Source of the DNA: an uncultured Marinifilum sp.
GTDB lineage: Bacteria > Bacteroidota > Bacteroidia > Bacteroidales > Marinifilaceae
Reading direction: 5' to 3'
Length of the DNA stretch: 64,000 bases
NCBI RefSeq assembly: GCF_963677195.1
Contig: NZ_OY781918.1
Location: 2,778,923-2,842,922 of the forward strand
Below, one piece after another: positions 17,767-27,571 of the stretch. The translations under genes and the position numbers were made by a program. The number at the start of each line of letters is the position of its first letter. Positions within the stretch are counted from its first letter, which is position 1. Under the pieces are notes generated by a model. That model saw only the letters and a program-made list of their open reading frames with translations, was not told the origin of the DNA and searched no databases.

Positions 17767-19308
17767 TTACAAGGGAATGTTACCATGTTTTTTTGCCTTT
17801 TTCTCCATGTATTTGTTTTCTAAAGCTTCGAAAGCTGATATAAGTTTTGTTCTTGTATTTGCAGGCTCAATTACTTCATCTACATATCCCTTCTCATCGG
17901 CGATATAAGGGTTAGCGATATTTTCTCTGTAGTCTGAGATCAGTTTACTTTTTGTTTCTTCCTGATTTTGAGATTTAGCTAAAGTTTTTCTATGTAAGAT
18001 TTTAACTGCACCTTCGGGGCCCATAACAGCAATTTCGGCTGTTGGCCAGGCAAAATTAAAATCACCACCCATGTTTTTACTATTCATAACAATGTAAGCA
18101 CCTCCATAGGCTTTTCTTACAATTACAGTAATTTTAGGAACACTGGCTTCACTAAAAGCATACAATAGTTTTGCACCTCTTTTTATAATTCCTGAATGCT
18201 CTTGATTGCTACCTGGTAAAAATCCAGGAACGTCCTCTAATACTAATATTGGGATGTTAAAGGCATCGCAAAATCGTACAAAGCGAGCTGCTTTTTCTGC
18301 CGAGTTAATATCTAAAACACCTGCCAAAACTTTGGGTTGATTGGCAACTATTCCTATTACTTTATTTTCCAAACGAGCAAAGCCTGTTATTATATTTTGG
18401 GCAAAATTTTCAGAAATTTCATAAAAACTGTTTTTGTCTGCTATATTTTTGATAATGCTTTGCATATCATAAGGAATCGTGGTTTCTTCTGGAATTAATA
18501 TTCCTAGTTTTTTTGGGTTTTCGGGAGCTTCAAAATCTATTTCTGTAATGGGTGGTGTTTCTACATTGTTCGACGGCAGATATTGTAATAATTTTCGCAC
18601 TCCTAAAAGGGTATGTTCTTCGTCGTCGTAAACAAAATGAGCAACACCACTTTTAGAGCCATGAATATCTGCACCTCCTAATTCTTCCGAATCTGTGTTT
18701 TCGTTTAGTACTTCTTTTACCACATCGGGACCAGTAACAAACATGTAAGCAGTATGGCGGCACATAAAAATAAAATCGGTGAGGGCAGGAGAATATACAG
18801 CACCTCCTGCAGCGGGTCCTAGAATTACCGAAATTTGTGGTATTACCCCTGATGATTTTACATTGCGATGAAATATTCCAGCATAACCTGCTAAACTTGC
18901 TACGCCTTCTTGTATTCTGGCACCACCCGAATCGATTAAGCCGATAATAGGATGTCCCATGCTTAGAGCCATGTCCTGAACTTTCATTATTTTTTCGGCA
19001 TGTACCGATCCTAAAGAACCTCCCATGAAAGTGAAATCTTGTGCAAAGGCAAACACTTTGCGTCCATTAATCTTGCCATGTCCACAAATTACGCCATCCC
19101 CATAAACGTCTGTATTTATATCACCGGCCGGCTTAACAAAAGCATCAATTTCTTCAAAGCTTCCTTCATCAAACAGGATTTCAATTCTTTCACAGGCAGT
19201 TAATTTTCCTTTTTTATGTTGTTTGGAATAATATTCCCAGTTGTATTGAGCGTTTAACTGTTCTTTTCGATTGTTAAATTTCTGGAACTGTATTCTATTA
19301 TCTCTCAT
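17767..19308 (-). CDS. acyl-CoA carboxylase carboxyltransferase subunit (PccB-like)
   Basis: The 513-residue crotonase-fold carboxyltransferase transfers CO2 from biotin to an acyl-CoA. Typical PccB segments are seen: GKLTACERIEILFDEGSFEE, FTFMGGSLG, GLIDSGGARIQEG and KAYGGAYIVM, plus the oxyanion-hole glycine pairs. I start at ATG 19308 (MRDNRIQFQ); the ATG at 19350 adds 14 unrelated residues. It is first in the operon, 85 bp before the biotin carboxylase gene. A ~500-nt leader with a cobalamin riboswitch precedes it, tying the operon to the methylmalonyl-CoA/propionate branch, where the mutase needs B12. Substrate (propionyl- versus acetyl-CoA) is inferred from family resemblance. Confidence 0.9.
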   Translation of the reverse strand: MRDNRIQFQKFNNRKEQLNAQYNWEYYSKQHKKGKLTACERIEILFDEGSFEEIDAFVKPAGDINTDVYGDGVICGHGKINGRKVFAFAQDFTFMGGSLGSVHAEKIMKVQDMALSMGHPIIGLIDSGGARIQEGVASLAGYAGIFHRNVKSSGVIPQISVILGPAAGGAVYSPALTDFIFMCRHTAYMFVTGPDVVKEVLNENTDSEELGGADIHGSKSGVAHFVYDDEEHTLLGVRKLLQYLPSNNVETPPITEIDFEAPENPKKLGILIPEETTIPYDMQSIIKNIADKNSFYEISENFAQNIITGFARLENKVIGIVANQPKVLAGVLDINSAEKAARFVRFCDAFNIPILVLEDVPGFLPGSNQEHSGIIKRGAKLLYAFSEASVPKITVIVRKAYGGAYIVMNSKNMGGDFNFAWPTAEIAVMGPEGAVKILHRKTLAKSQNQEETKSKLISDYRENIANPYIADEKGYVDEVIEPANTRTKLISAFEALENKYMEKKAKKHGNIPL

Positions 19309-19789
19309 ATTTGTTGGTATATAAGTTCTATTCAAGCTTGGAACTAGCAATTCTATTTTATTGAAATAAGAGAATTATTATCAACATAACATTATTGTTG
19401 TGTAATAAATTATTCTGCTTAAAGAATTGCTTTATTTTAAAAATGTAGTGTGTTAAATTATACGAACACAAGACTTTCACGCGAGGGTATCTGAAACAGG
19501 AATAAAAGATGTGAAAGCTTATGTTCGTATTATAATCAGGTATCAATAAATAATTTTGTAATTATAAGATAGCAGATAAAAAATTCTTTTGCAGAATTAA
19601 TAAGGATATTGTTCAAATATCCAATGTGTTTCATTTTTAATGCTTGCTCCATTGCGCGAGGAGATTTGCTTGCTTTTTGCATAACTAAACAATTTAATGT
19701 TAAAATTGTATGCTCAGGCTAATAAAATAAAGCAGGTAAAAATGAATTGGTAGAAAATAACAATTCGTTTTGTAGTATCCTGATTTATA
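19309..19789 (-). promoter_or_regulatory. long structured leader between riboswitch and carboxylase operon
   Basis: There is no convincing gene in these ~480 bases. Nearly perfect 20-nt arms at 19460-19480 (ATACGAACA...CTTTCAC) and 19511-19530 (GTGAAAG...TGTTCGTAT) enclose a 30-nt loop; one arm is extended by single-base bulges. A second hairpin CTCC/GGAG at 19647-19663 carries a loop containing CGCG, resembling the riboswitch kissing-loop partner. The hairpins may be part of the expression platform or an RNA-processing structure. Confidence 0.55.
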
Positions 19790-19960
19790 GCTTATTTCGC
19801 GAAAGCATCAATCGAATTATTATAAGACAGGTTTCCTGGCTTTTCCTTTTGCAACACCTTCCCATTCTTTAATAGTAGAACAGTGGTTTATTTGTTGCAA
19901 ACTGTTAATGGAATTTACAGTTGCGCGTCAGCTCACGATTTTAACGTGATTCCCTATTAA
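19790..19960 (-). ncRNA. cobalamin riboswitch (acyl-CoA carboxylase leader)
   Basis: Read on the minus strand, the order is AGGGAATCACGT, GTGAGCTGACGCGCAACTGT (L5 loop ACGCGC, plus-strand 19923-19928), CCACTG, GAATGGGAAGG and the B12 box AGCCAGGAAACCTGTC (19826-19841). A hairpin GCTT/AAGC at 19790-19806 exposes CGCG, complementary to L5. It is the same architecture as the other two riboswitches in the window. Confidence 0.94.
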
Positions 19961-19995
19961 ACCCTTTTTAAGGGGTACCTTATGTTTTTGACTTT

Positions 19996-20026
19996 GCAAA
20001 TATTTGAATTTTTTTTTGAACTTAGC
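19996..20026 (-). promoter_or_regulatory. putative promoter/operator of the carboxylase riboswitch unit
   Basis: This 31-bp element matches the one at 22452-22482 at 27 of 31 positions without gaps. On the minus strand it ends in AATATTTGC, a near match to the Bacteroidota -7 box TAnnTTTG, about 40 bp before the aptamer. It is presumably the promoter; a shared repressor or activator site is possible. Confidence 0.6.
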
Positions 20027-20095
20027 AAGTCTTTTCTTGAAAATATGTTAAAATGTATTGAGAAATAGTTTTTTGATTTAATTTTTTAATGTTAA

Positions 20096-20131
20096 AAACC
20101 CCGCAAAAAGCTAATACTTTATGCGGGGTTT
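20096..20131 (-). terminator. terminator after the AspT-family transporter gene
   Basis: AAACCCCGCA (20096-20105) and TGCGGGGTTT (20122-20131) form a 10-bp stem with an internal AAAG/CTTT step. It lies 53 bp past the transporter stop and uses the same arm sequence as the nrdG terminator. Confidence 0.88.
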
Positions 20132-20184
20132 ATTTGAAAAACAGATCATAATCCTGTCGAGATTATAATCAGGAAAGATATGTT

Positions 20185-21840
20185 TTAGCTAAACATTAAA
20201 ACTAAAATTTGTGCGAGCAATACTCTTAAGAACATTACCAAAGGATATACCGTTGCATAGGCAGTTGATTGAGCCTGAACTGGTGAAATAGAATTTGCAA
20301 ACTCCAAAGCTGGTGGATCGGTCATTGATCCGGCCAATAATCCGCAAATAGAAAGGTAATTGAGTTTCATTATTCGAGCAATTATTGCAAATGTAATTAA
20401 AGGCAGAAATGTAATTGCCATACCATACATCATCCAAATGTATCCTTCGCCCAAAAGGGTTTCTACAAAATGTTTTCCCGACGAAAGTCCTACGCAGGCA
20501 AGAAATAGTACTATGCCCAGTTCTCGAATAAAAAGATTAGCGCTTGGGGTCATATAAAAATCGAGTTTTCCAATTCGTCCGGTATGGCCTAAAATTAAAG
20601 CAACAAGAAGTGGTCCGCCGGCTAATCCTAATTTTGCTGGAGCAGGTAATCCTGGAATTTGAAAAGGAATTAATCCTATTATGATTCCAAATAATATCCC
20701 CATAAAAATGGGTAAAATATTAGGGTGAGACAGATCTTTAACTGAGTTACCTAAAAGTTTTGCAACTTCGGGTAATGCAGATTTTTCACCTACAATTCTT
20801 ACTGTATCTCCAAATTCGATACTATCTTCTTCGGTAGGCATTAGTTCGGTACTATTACGATAAATACGGGTGATATTTACAGGAAAACGTCTTGAAATAC
20901 CAATTTGCTTGATACTTTTTCCGGTTATTTTTTTATTGGTAATGACTACTTGTTGCATTGCCATTCGACCTGTTATTCCTAGATCTTTGGTTGGTTTAAT
21001 TTTACCAAGATTTAGTTCAATATTGTCGAAATTAGCTTGGGTAGAAACTCCAAATAGCTTATCGCCTGGTTGTAATACCAGTTCTGCATCAGGAGGAAGG
21101 AATTCGCCATTTCTTTTAATTCTCGATAGAACAAAATCTTTATTACAGGTGCTCATTAAAAAGGCAATATTTCTGCCAAATAGGTTTTGGTTGCTTATTG
21201 CGATATTTATGGCAATTGGATTTCCGTCTAGACCTGTTATCTCTTTACGATATTGTTCTTCCTCTTTTTTGATATTTATTTTGTAGAATATGCGTAGCAG
21301 AATCATGCTAATAATAATACCAAATATCCCGAAAGGGTAGGCCACAGCATAGGCCATACCAACAACTTCGGTGTTTTGTGGCATGTTAAGAACGTCGGTA
21401 ATTGTTTGTTGAGCGGCACCTAAAGCTGGAGTATTGGTTACGGCACCGCACATAATACCAGTAATAACCGATACTGGCACATTAAAAATATATTTAATTG
21501 CTATGGCTGTACAAAATCCCATAAGAACAATTCCTGAGGCAAGCATATTAACTCTTAATCCATTTTTTTTGAGTGAAGGGATAAAGCGGGGACCTACTTC
21601 TAAACCAATAGAGTAAACGAATAATATTAGGCCAAATTCCTTAATAAAATGGAGTACATGCGGGTCTGTAACAGCTCCCAGATGTCCGATTAATAATCCT
21701 GAAAACAGTATGCCAGCAATGCCAAGTTTAATTTTGAAAAATTTTATTTTCCCAATTAAAATTCCTAGTACAGCAACCATACAAATAATAATAATGGAAG
21801 ATGCGGTACCGGGTTTTGTGAGTAAATCTAAAAAATGCAT
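20185..21840 (-). CDS. AspT/YidE-family transporter with two TrkA-C domains
   Basis: The 551-residue inner-membrane protein has the AspT duplication: about five helices, two cytoplasmic RCK_C/TrkA-C domains (roughly residues 205-285 and 290-370), then about five or six more helices. The family-typical repeats GAVTNTPALGAAQQ (about residue 140) and GSMTDPPALEFANS (about residue 505) occur in the two halves. The AspT family includes aspartate:alanine exchangers and the Corynebacterium succinate exporter SucE1. Here the gene stands alone behind a B12 riboswitch, so a dicarboxylate (succinate) exporter used when B12-dependent propionate formation stops is a reasonable hypothesis, not a demonstrated role. 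Confidence 0.88.
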   Translation of the reverse strand: MHFLDLLTKPGTASSIIIICMVAVLGILIGKIKFFKIKLGIAGILFSGLLIGHLGAVTDPHVLHFIKEFGLILFVYSIGLEVGPRFIPSLKKNGLRVNMLASGIVLMGFCTAIAIKYIFNVPVSVITGIMCGAVTNTPALGAAQQTITDVLNMPQNTEVVGMAYAVAYPFGIFGIIISMILLRIFYKINIKKEEEQYRKEITGLDGNPIAINIAISNQNLFGRNIAFLMSTCNKDFVLSRIKRNGEFLPPDAELVLQPGDKLFGVSTQANFDNIELNLGKIKPTKDLGITGRMAMQQVVITNKKITGKSIKQIGISRRFPVNITRIYRNSTELMPTEEDSIEFGDTVRIVGEKSALPEVAKLLGNSVKDLSHPNILPIFMGILFGIIIGLIPFQIPGLPAPAKLGLAGGPLLVALILGHTGRIGKLDFYMTPSANLFIRELGIVLFLACVGLSSGKHFVETLLGEGYIWMMYGMAITFLPLITFAIIARIMKLNYLSICGLLAGSMTDPPALEFANSISPVQAQSTAYATVYPLVMFLRVLLAQILVLMFS

Positions 21841-22243
21841 GTAGAGTAGTGTTGATTTATTTAGGTTAAATAATTATAGAAATGATTAAAAAGAACTTTT
21901 TATTTAGCAACTCGATAATGTTAGTTGTAATTCTATATAATTAGACAAGTTATTCCATTATGAAAAAATGTGATTATTGGAAATAACAAAATACGGATTT
22001 TGCTTTTTGCCTAAACAATTAGTTGCAGTTTAGTATTTGATTACGAGGAAGAATCGGTCGTAGTAGTTCTTGCGAAAATGGGGTTGATTTTAGCTTTAAT
22101 TAGGAATGTAAACTTCATAACGCGGGAAGTTTGTTTTGCAACTTTCATAACTTTATTTAATTGAGTTACGATCGAGAGCTTTGCGCAAAAATGTAAAGCA
22201 GGCGAAAGAATAGGCTATTAAGCGAATATTTTTGCCGATTTAT
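21841..22243 (-). promoter_or_regulatory. long structured leader between riboswitch and transporter gene
   Basis: No gene is visible in ~400 bases. Two further hairpins have GC-type loops in otherwise AT-rich sequence: AACTTC/GAAGTT at 22111-22132, whose minus-strand loop CGCGTTAT is identical to the L13 loop of the riboswitch just upstream, and GCTTT/AAAGC at 22178-22199 with GCGC in the loop. CAACT/AGTTG (21908-21928) is a weaker stem near the start codon. Confidence 0.5.
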
Positions 22244-22416
22244 ACTTTATAACGCGAAAGTTCAATCTAAATTTAAAAATAAGACAGGTTTCCTGGCTTT
22301 CCTATTTATAGGGCCTTCCCATTTCATATTCCGAAACAGTGGCATCAATCCTATAAACATATATTTGGAATTACAGTTGCGCGTCAGCTCATGATTTACA
22401 CATGATTCCCTTTTAA
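22244..22416 (-). ncRNA. cobalamin riboswitch (AspT-family transporter leader)
   Basis: On the minus strand the order is AGGGAATCATGTG, GAGCTGACGCGCAACTGT with L5 ACGCGC (plus-strand 22379-22384), CCACTG, AATGGGAAGG and the B12 box AGCCAGGAAACCTGTC (22282-22297). An ACTTT/AAAGT hairpin at 22244-22261 presents CGCGT, the exact complement of ACGCG in L5. It probably represses the transporter at high B12. Confidence 0.94.
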
Positions 22417-22451
22417 TTTTCTATTACGAAAAATCCTATTTGTTTATCGCC

Positions 22452-22482
22452 GCAAAGATTTGAAATTTTTTTTGAACAAAGC
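22452..22482 (-). promoter_or_regulatory. putative promoter/operator of the transporter riboswitch unit
   Basis: This 31-bp element is 27/31 identical to 19996-20026. On the minus strand a TTTG (plus-strand 22477-22480) precedes AATCTTTGC by 16 bases, close to the Bacteroidota promoter layout, and lies about 40 bp upstream of the aptamer. Confidence 0.6.
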
Positions 22483-22611
22483 AAATGTTTTGTGATAAAT
22501 TAAAACATAAAAATTATTGTAAGGATTTAATGTCAATGAATAAAAAAAATAAGGGTTTGATAAAAAATTCTTATGTTTGATATTCATAGGAATCCTATTA
22601 AAATAGAACAG

Positions 22612-22926
22612 ATGGAAATAAGAAAAAATGAAACACAATTGGTGTGTATTGCTAAATTTATAGCTAAAGATGGAGAAGTTGAGCAGTTAATTAAGAATTT
22701 GCATGCTTTAATTCCATATACTTTGCAAGAAGGAGGATGTATTCGTTATGAGTTAAATCAGTGCATCGAAAACCCTAATAGAATTACATTTATTGAGAAA
22801 TGGTATAATAAGGAAACTTTTGATGCTCATAATGGATCATCTTATATTCAGGAGTTTTTTAACGAAGGAAATCCTCATCATGTTAAAGAGTTTGAGCTTA
22901 GTTTGCACAAGGAGTTGTTAGCCTAG
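22612..22926 (+). CDS. ABM-domain (putative quinol monooxygenase-like) protein
   Basis: The ~104-residue protein fits the antibiotic biosynthesis monooxygenase (ABM/YgiN-type) ferredoxin-like fold: an initial strand VCIAKFIAKDG, then GCIRYELNQ, then the signature FIEKWYNKETFDAH and a C-terminal helix. Family members are small dimeric oxygenases or isomerase-like proteins; the substrate here is unknown. I prefer the ATG at 22612 (MEIRKNE) over that at 22573, since the extra 13 residues fall outside the domain. It is a single gene with a strong terminator. Confidence 0.82.
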   Translation: MEIRKNETQLVCIAKFIAKDGEVEQLIKNLHALIPYTLQEGGCIRYELNQCIENPNRITFIEKWYNKETFDAHNGSSYIQEFFNEGNPHHVKEFELSLHKELLA

Positions 22927-22981
22927 TTAGTTTAGCTCGAATAATTTTGTATTATAGAATAATTCAAGTTTTTTTTAATAG

Positions 22982-23030
22982 AAAAGAGGCAAACCGATCT
23001 GATTTGAGATTTATCGGTTTACCTCTTTTT
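22982..23030. terminator. bidirectional terminator
   Basis: AAAAGAGG-AAACCGAT pairs with ATCGGTTT-CCTCTTTT in a long stem with one mismatch, between the convergent ABM gene and the acetate-type transporter gene. T or A runs flank both sides. Confidence 0.92.
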
Positions 23031-23075
23031 ATATCACTTAAATTGTACTCATATAGAGTAAAATAGAAGCAAGTT

Positions 23076-23648
23076 TTATTTTCCAGGTTTAATCCATGGC
23101 TTTCCAACTTTTAAAATTGTACGACCAGCAACATCGTTAATAATAATTGCTGCCATCATGTACCAGGCGCAAAGTGCACAAATAATTAATTCATATCCTG
23201 CAACAACGTTTAAAAATGGAAATCCGAAATGCCCTAAATCTAAAAGAATAAAGCCAATTACCAAAGTAGTAAATGTTGTTGCCATTGCTGTATGAATAAA
23301 GAAAGAAGCTACCCATAAAATAAGGGTAAATAATGTCCAGGCAACTAAATAGTATCCTACATCAGTGGTGCTCGATTTGTACAATCCAAAGTAGTTAAGC
23401 ATCCAGATAATTCCTAAGCCAATCCAAAAAGATCCGTAAGCCGAAAAAGCTGCAAAGCCAAAATTGTTTCCGTTTTTGTGCTCTAGCATTCCTGCCATTA
23501 ATTGGGCTAGTCCGCCAAATACAAATCCCATAGCCACAACAGGGCCTAATCCACACAAACCAATGTTGTGCAATTGTAATAATAGGGTTGTTAATCCAAA
23601 CCCTCCCAATCCGACAACGGCCGGATTACCTAATTTTACGTTACTCAT
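23076..23648 (-). CDS. satP: GPR1/FUN34/YaaH-family acetate/succinate transporter
   Basis: The 190-residue six-helix membrane protein shows family signatures: the N-terminal NPAVVGLGGFGLTTLLL, then VFGGLAQLMAGMLEHKNGN, and AFSAYGSFWIGLG. E. coli SatP and its relatives move acetate and succinate with protons. Its position near a B12-controlled dicarboxylate-type transporter and an acyl-CoA ligase fits short-chain acid traffic, although it is a separate transcription unit sharing only the bidirectional terminator. The start MSNVKLGNPA matches the family. Confidence 0.9.
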   Translation of the reverse strand: MSNVKLGNPAVVGLGGFGLTTLLLQLHNIGLCGLGPVVAMGFVFGGLAQLMAGMLEHKNGNNFGFAAFSAYGSFWIGLGIIWMLNYFGLYKSSTTDVGYYLVAWTLFTLILWVASFFIHTAMATTFTTLVIGFILLDLGHFGFPFLNVVAGYELIICALCAWYMMAAIIINDVAGRTILKVGKPWIKPGK

Positions 23649-23834
23649 CGCTAAATTTATTTTTCCTGATTCAGCGCGCTAAAATAGCAAATTGTTTAAA
23701 ACCTTGGTATGGCTAATTTTCGGTTTAATAACATGCTATAAATGTTTAATTTAGAATCAATTCAAGAGGAAAATGGAAGTAAAATAAGTATGGTCGTAAA
23801 TTTTGTTAAGTACTATTGTTGTTTTTTGCAGAGC

Positions 23835-25892
<2,058 letters not shown>

Positions 25893-25948
25893 AGAATATG
25901 GTTTTCATGTAAATCTTAATGTACGTATAGTAAATAAAAAGGTTATGT

Positions 25949-27571
25949 TTATCTACCAGCTAAACCTAACTCGGTACTGGAAATTTTTCTCATTTCTACT
26001 TTTCTAATTTTTCCTGTAACTGTAACTGGAAAATCAGAAGTAAATTTAAAGTATTTAGGAATTTTATAAGTGGCAATTTGTCCTTTACAGTATCCTCTAA
26101 GTTCTTCTTCAGTTGCCGATTTTCCATCCTTAAATTTTACCCATGCCATTACTACTTCACCATATTTGTAATCGGGAACACCAATAACATATACTTCGCT
26201 TATGCTGCTGTGGGTATGAAGATATTCTTCAATTTCGAAAGGGGATATATTTTCACCACCTCTAATAATCATATCTTTTATTCTTCCGGTAATGCTTACA
26301 TAACCATCTTCGTCCATCGTAGCTACATCGCCGGTATGCATCCAGCCTGCAGCATCAATTACCGAATTTGTTGCTTCCTCGTTATTCCAGTATTTAAGCA
26401 TAACAGAGTAGCCTCTTGTGCAAAATTCACCACTTTCTCCTCGCTCAACAATTTTACCTGTTTCGGGATTAATAATTTTTATTTCCTGATGAGGATGAAC
26501 TCGACCTACCGTACCAACGCGTTTATCTAATTTATCGTTTACGAAAGTTTGTGTTGATACTGGCGATGTTTCTGTCATACCATAACAAATGGCAACTTCT
26601 TTCATATTCATTTTTTCCTGAACCTCTCGCATAGCTTTTTCGGGACAGGAAGCACCAGCCATAATGCCAGTTCGTAGGCTATTTAAATTATATTTATCGA
26701 AATTAGGATGTTCTAATTCGGCAATAAACATTAAAGGAACTCCATAAAGCGAGGTGCATTTTTCTTCCTCTATAGTTTTTAGTACTGTTTCGGCATCGAA
26801 AGCTTCGCCAGGAATTATCATTGCGGCTCCGTGGGTTATACATGCTAAGTTTCCCAATACCATTCCAAAACAATGATAAAATGGAACAGGAATGCAAACT
26901 CTGTCGTTTTCATTGTAATGAAGTCTTTCTCCAATAAAATAGCCGTTGTTTAAAATATTGTGATGAGTGAGTGTAGCTCCTTTAGGAAATCCTGTTGTTC
27001 CCGATGTATACTGAATATTAATTGGATCGTCGAACTGCAGACTACTTTCTATTTCATCTATTTCTCCAGTTGTAATTCTTTTTCCGGCTTCGATCAAGGC
27101 TTGCCAGTCTCTATCAAGAATCACAATTTGCTTTAAGTGAATACACGATTTTCTAACTTCCTGTATAATTTCAAAATAATTTGTCTTTCTAAAGTTTTTC
27201 GACATAATTAGTAAACTAATTTCCGATTGGCGAAGAGCAAATTTTAGTTCGGATGCTTTATAAGCTGGATTTACATTTACCAAAATGGCACCAACTCTGG
27301 CTGTGGCAAATTGTACAATTACCCACTCATGTCGGTTGGGAGACCAGATTCCTATTCTATCGCCTTTTTTAACTCCGAATGCGAGTAATCCTTTGGCAAC
27401 ATCTTCTATCTGATTCCAAAACTCCTGATAAGTAACTCTATAATTTTGAAAAGGAACTATTAATGCATCTTTATCGGGAAATTGTTCTACTGTTTTTCTC
27501 AGTCTTTGGGTAATTGTTTCGCCCAGTAAAGGTATTTCAGAGCTGCCATGCTCGTAGGATAATTTATTCAT
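25949..27571 (-). CDS. AMP-dependent acyl-CoA synthetase
   Basis: The 540-residue adenylate-forming enzyme activates a fatty or short/medium-chain acid to its CoA ester. Visible motifs are the P-loop YTSGTTGFPKGATLTHHN (about residue 180), CYGMTETSPVS near 330, the GWMHTGDVA core near 410, the hinge GRIKDMIIRGGENISP, and the C-terminal catalytic Lys in TVTGKIRKVEMRK. I start at 27571 (MNKLSYEHGSS); the upstream in-frame ATG at 27613 adds 14 dissimilar residues. The chain-length preference is not clear from sequence. Confidence 0.9.
   Translation of the reverse strand: MNKLSYEHGSSEIPLLGETITQRLRKTVEQFPDKDALIVPFQNYRVTYQEFWNQIEDVAKGLLAFGVKKGDRIGIWSPNRHEWVIVQFATARVGAILVNVNPAYKASELKFALRQSEISLLIMSKNFRKTNYFEIIQEVRKSCIHLKQIVILDRDWQALIEAGKRITTGEIDEIESSLQFDDPINIQYTSGTTGFPKGATLTHHNILNNGYFIGERLHYNENDRVCIPVPFYHCFGMVLGNLACITHGAAMIIPGEAFDAETVLKTIEEEKCTSLYGVPLMFIAELEHPNFDKYNLNSLRTGIMAGASCPEKAMREVQEKMNMKEVAICYGMTETSPVSTQTFVNDKLDKRVGTVGRVHPHQEIKIINPETGKIVERGESGEFCTRGYSVMLKYWNNEEATNSVIDAAGWMHTGDVATMDEDGYVSITGRIKDMIIRGGENISPFEIEEYLHTHSSISEVYVIGVPDYKYGEVVMAWVKFKDGKSATEEELRGYCKGQIATYKIPKYFKFTSDFPVTVTGKIRKVEMRKISSTELGLAGR

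Noticed and set aside
20870..21286. 138-codon plus-strand ORF opposite the AspT-family gene
   Set aside because: It is antisense to a clear membrane transporter gene; hydrophobic shadows are typical there.
22444..22638. 64-codon minus-strand ORF overlapping the riboswitch promoter
   Set aside because: It overlaps the conserved 31-bp promoter element and the ABM gene start and is composed of Phe/Tyr/Asn runs expected from AT-rich DNA.
26078..26530. 150-codon plus-strand ORF opposite the acyl-CoA synthetase
   Set aside because: It is fully antisense to a recognised enzyme and has no domain or ribosome-binding context.
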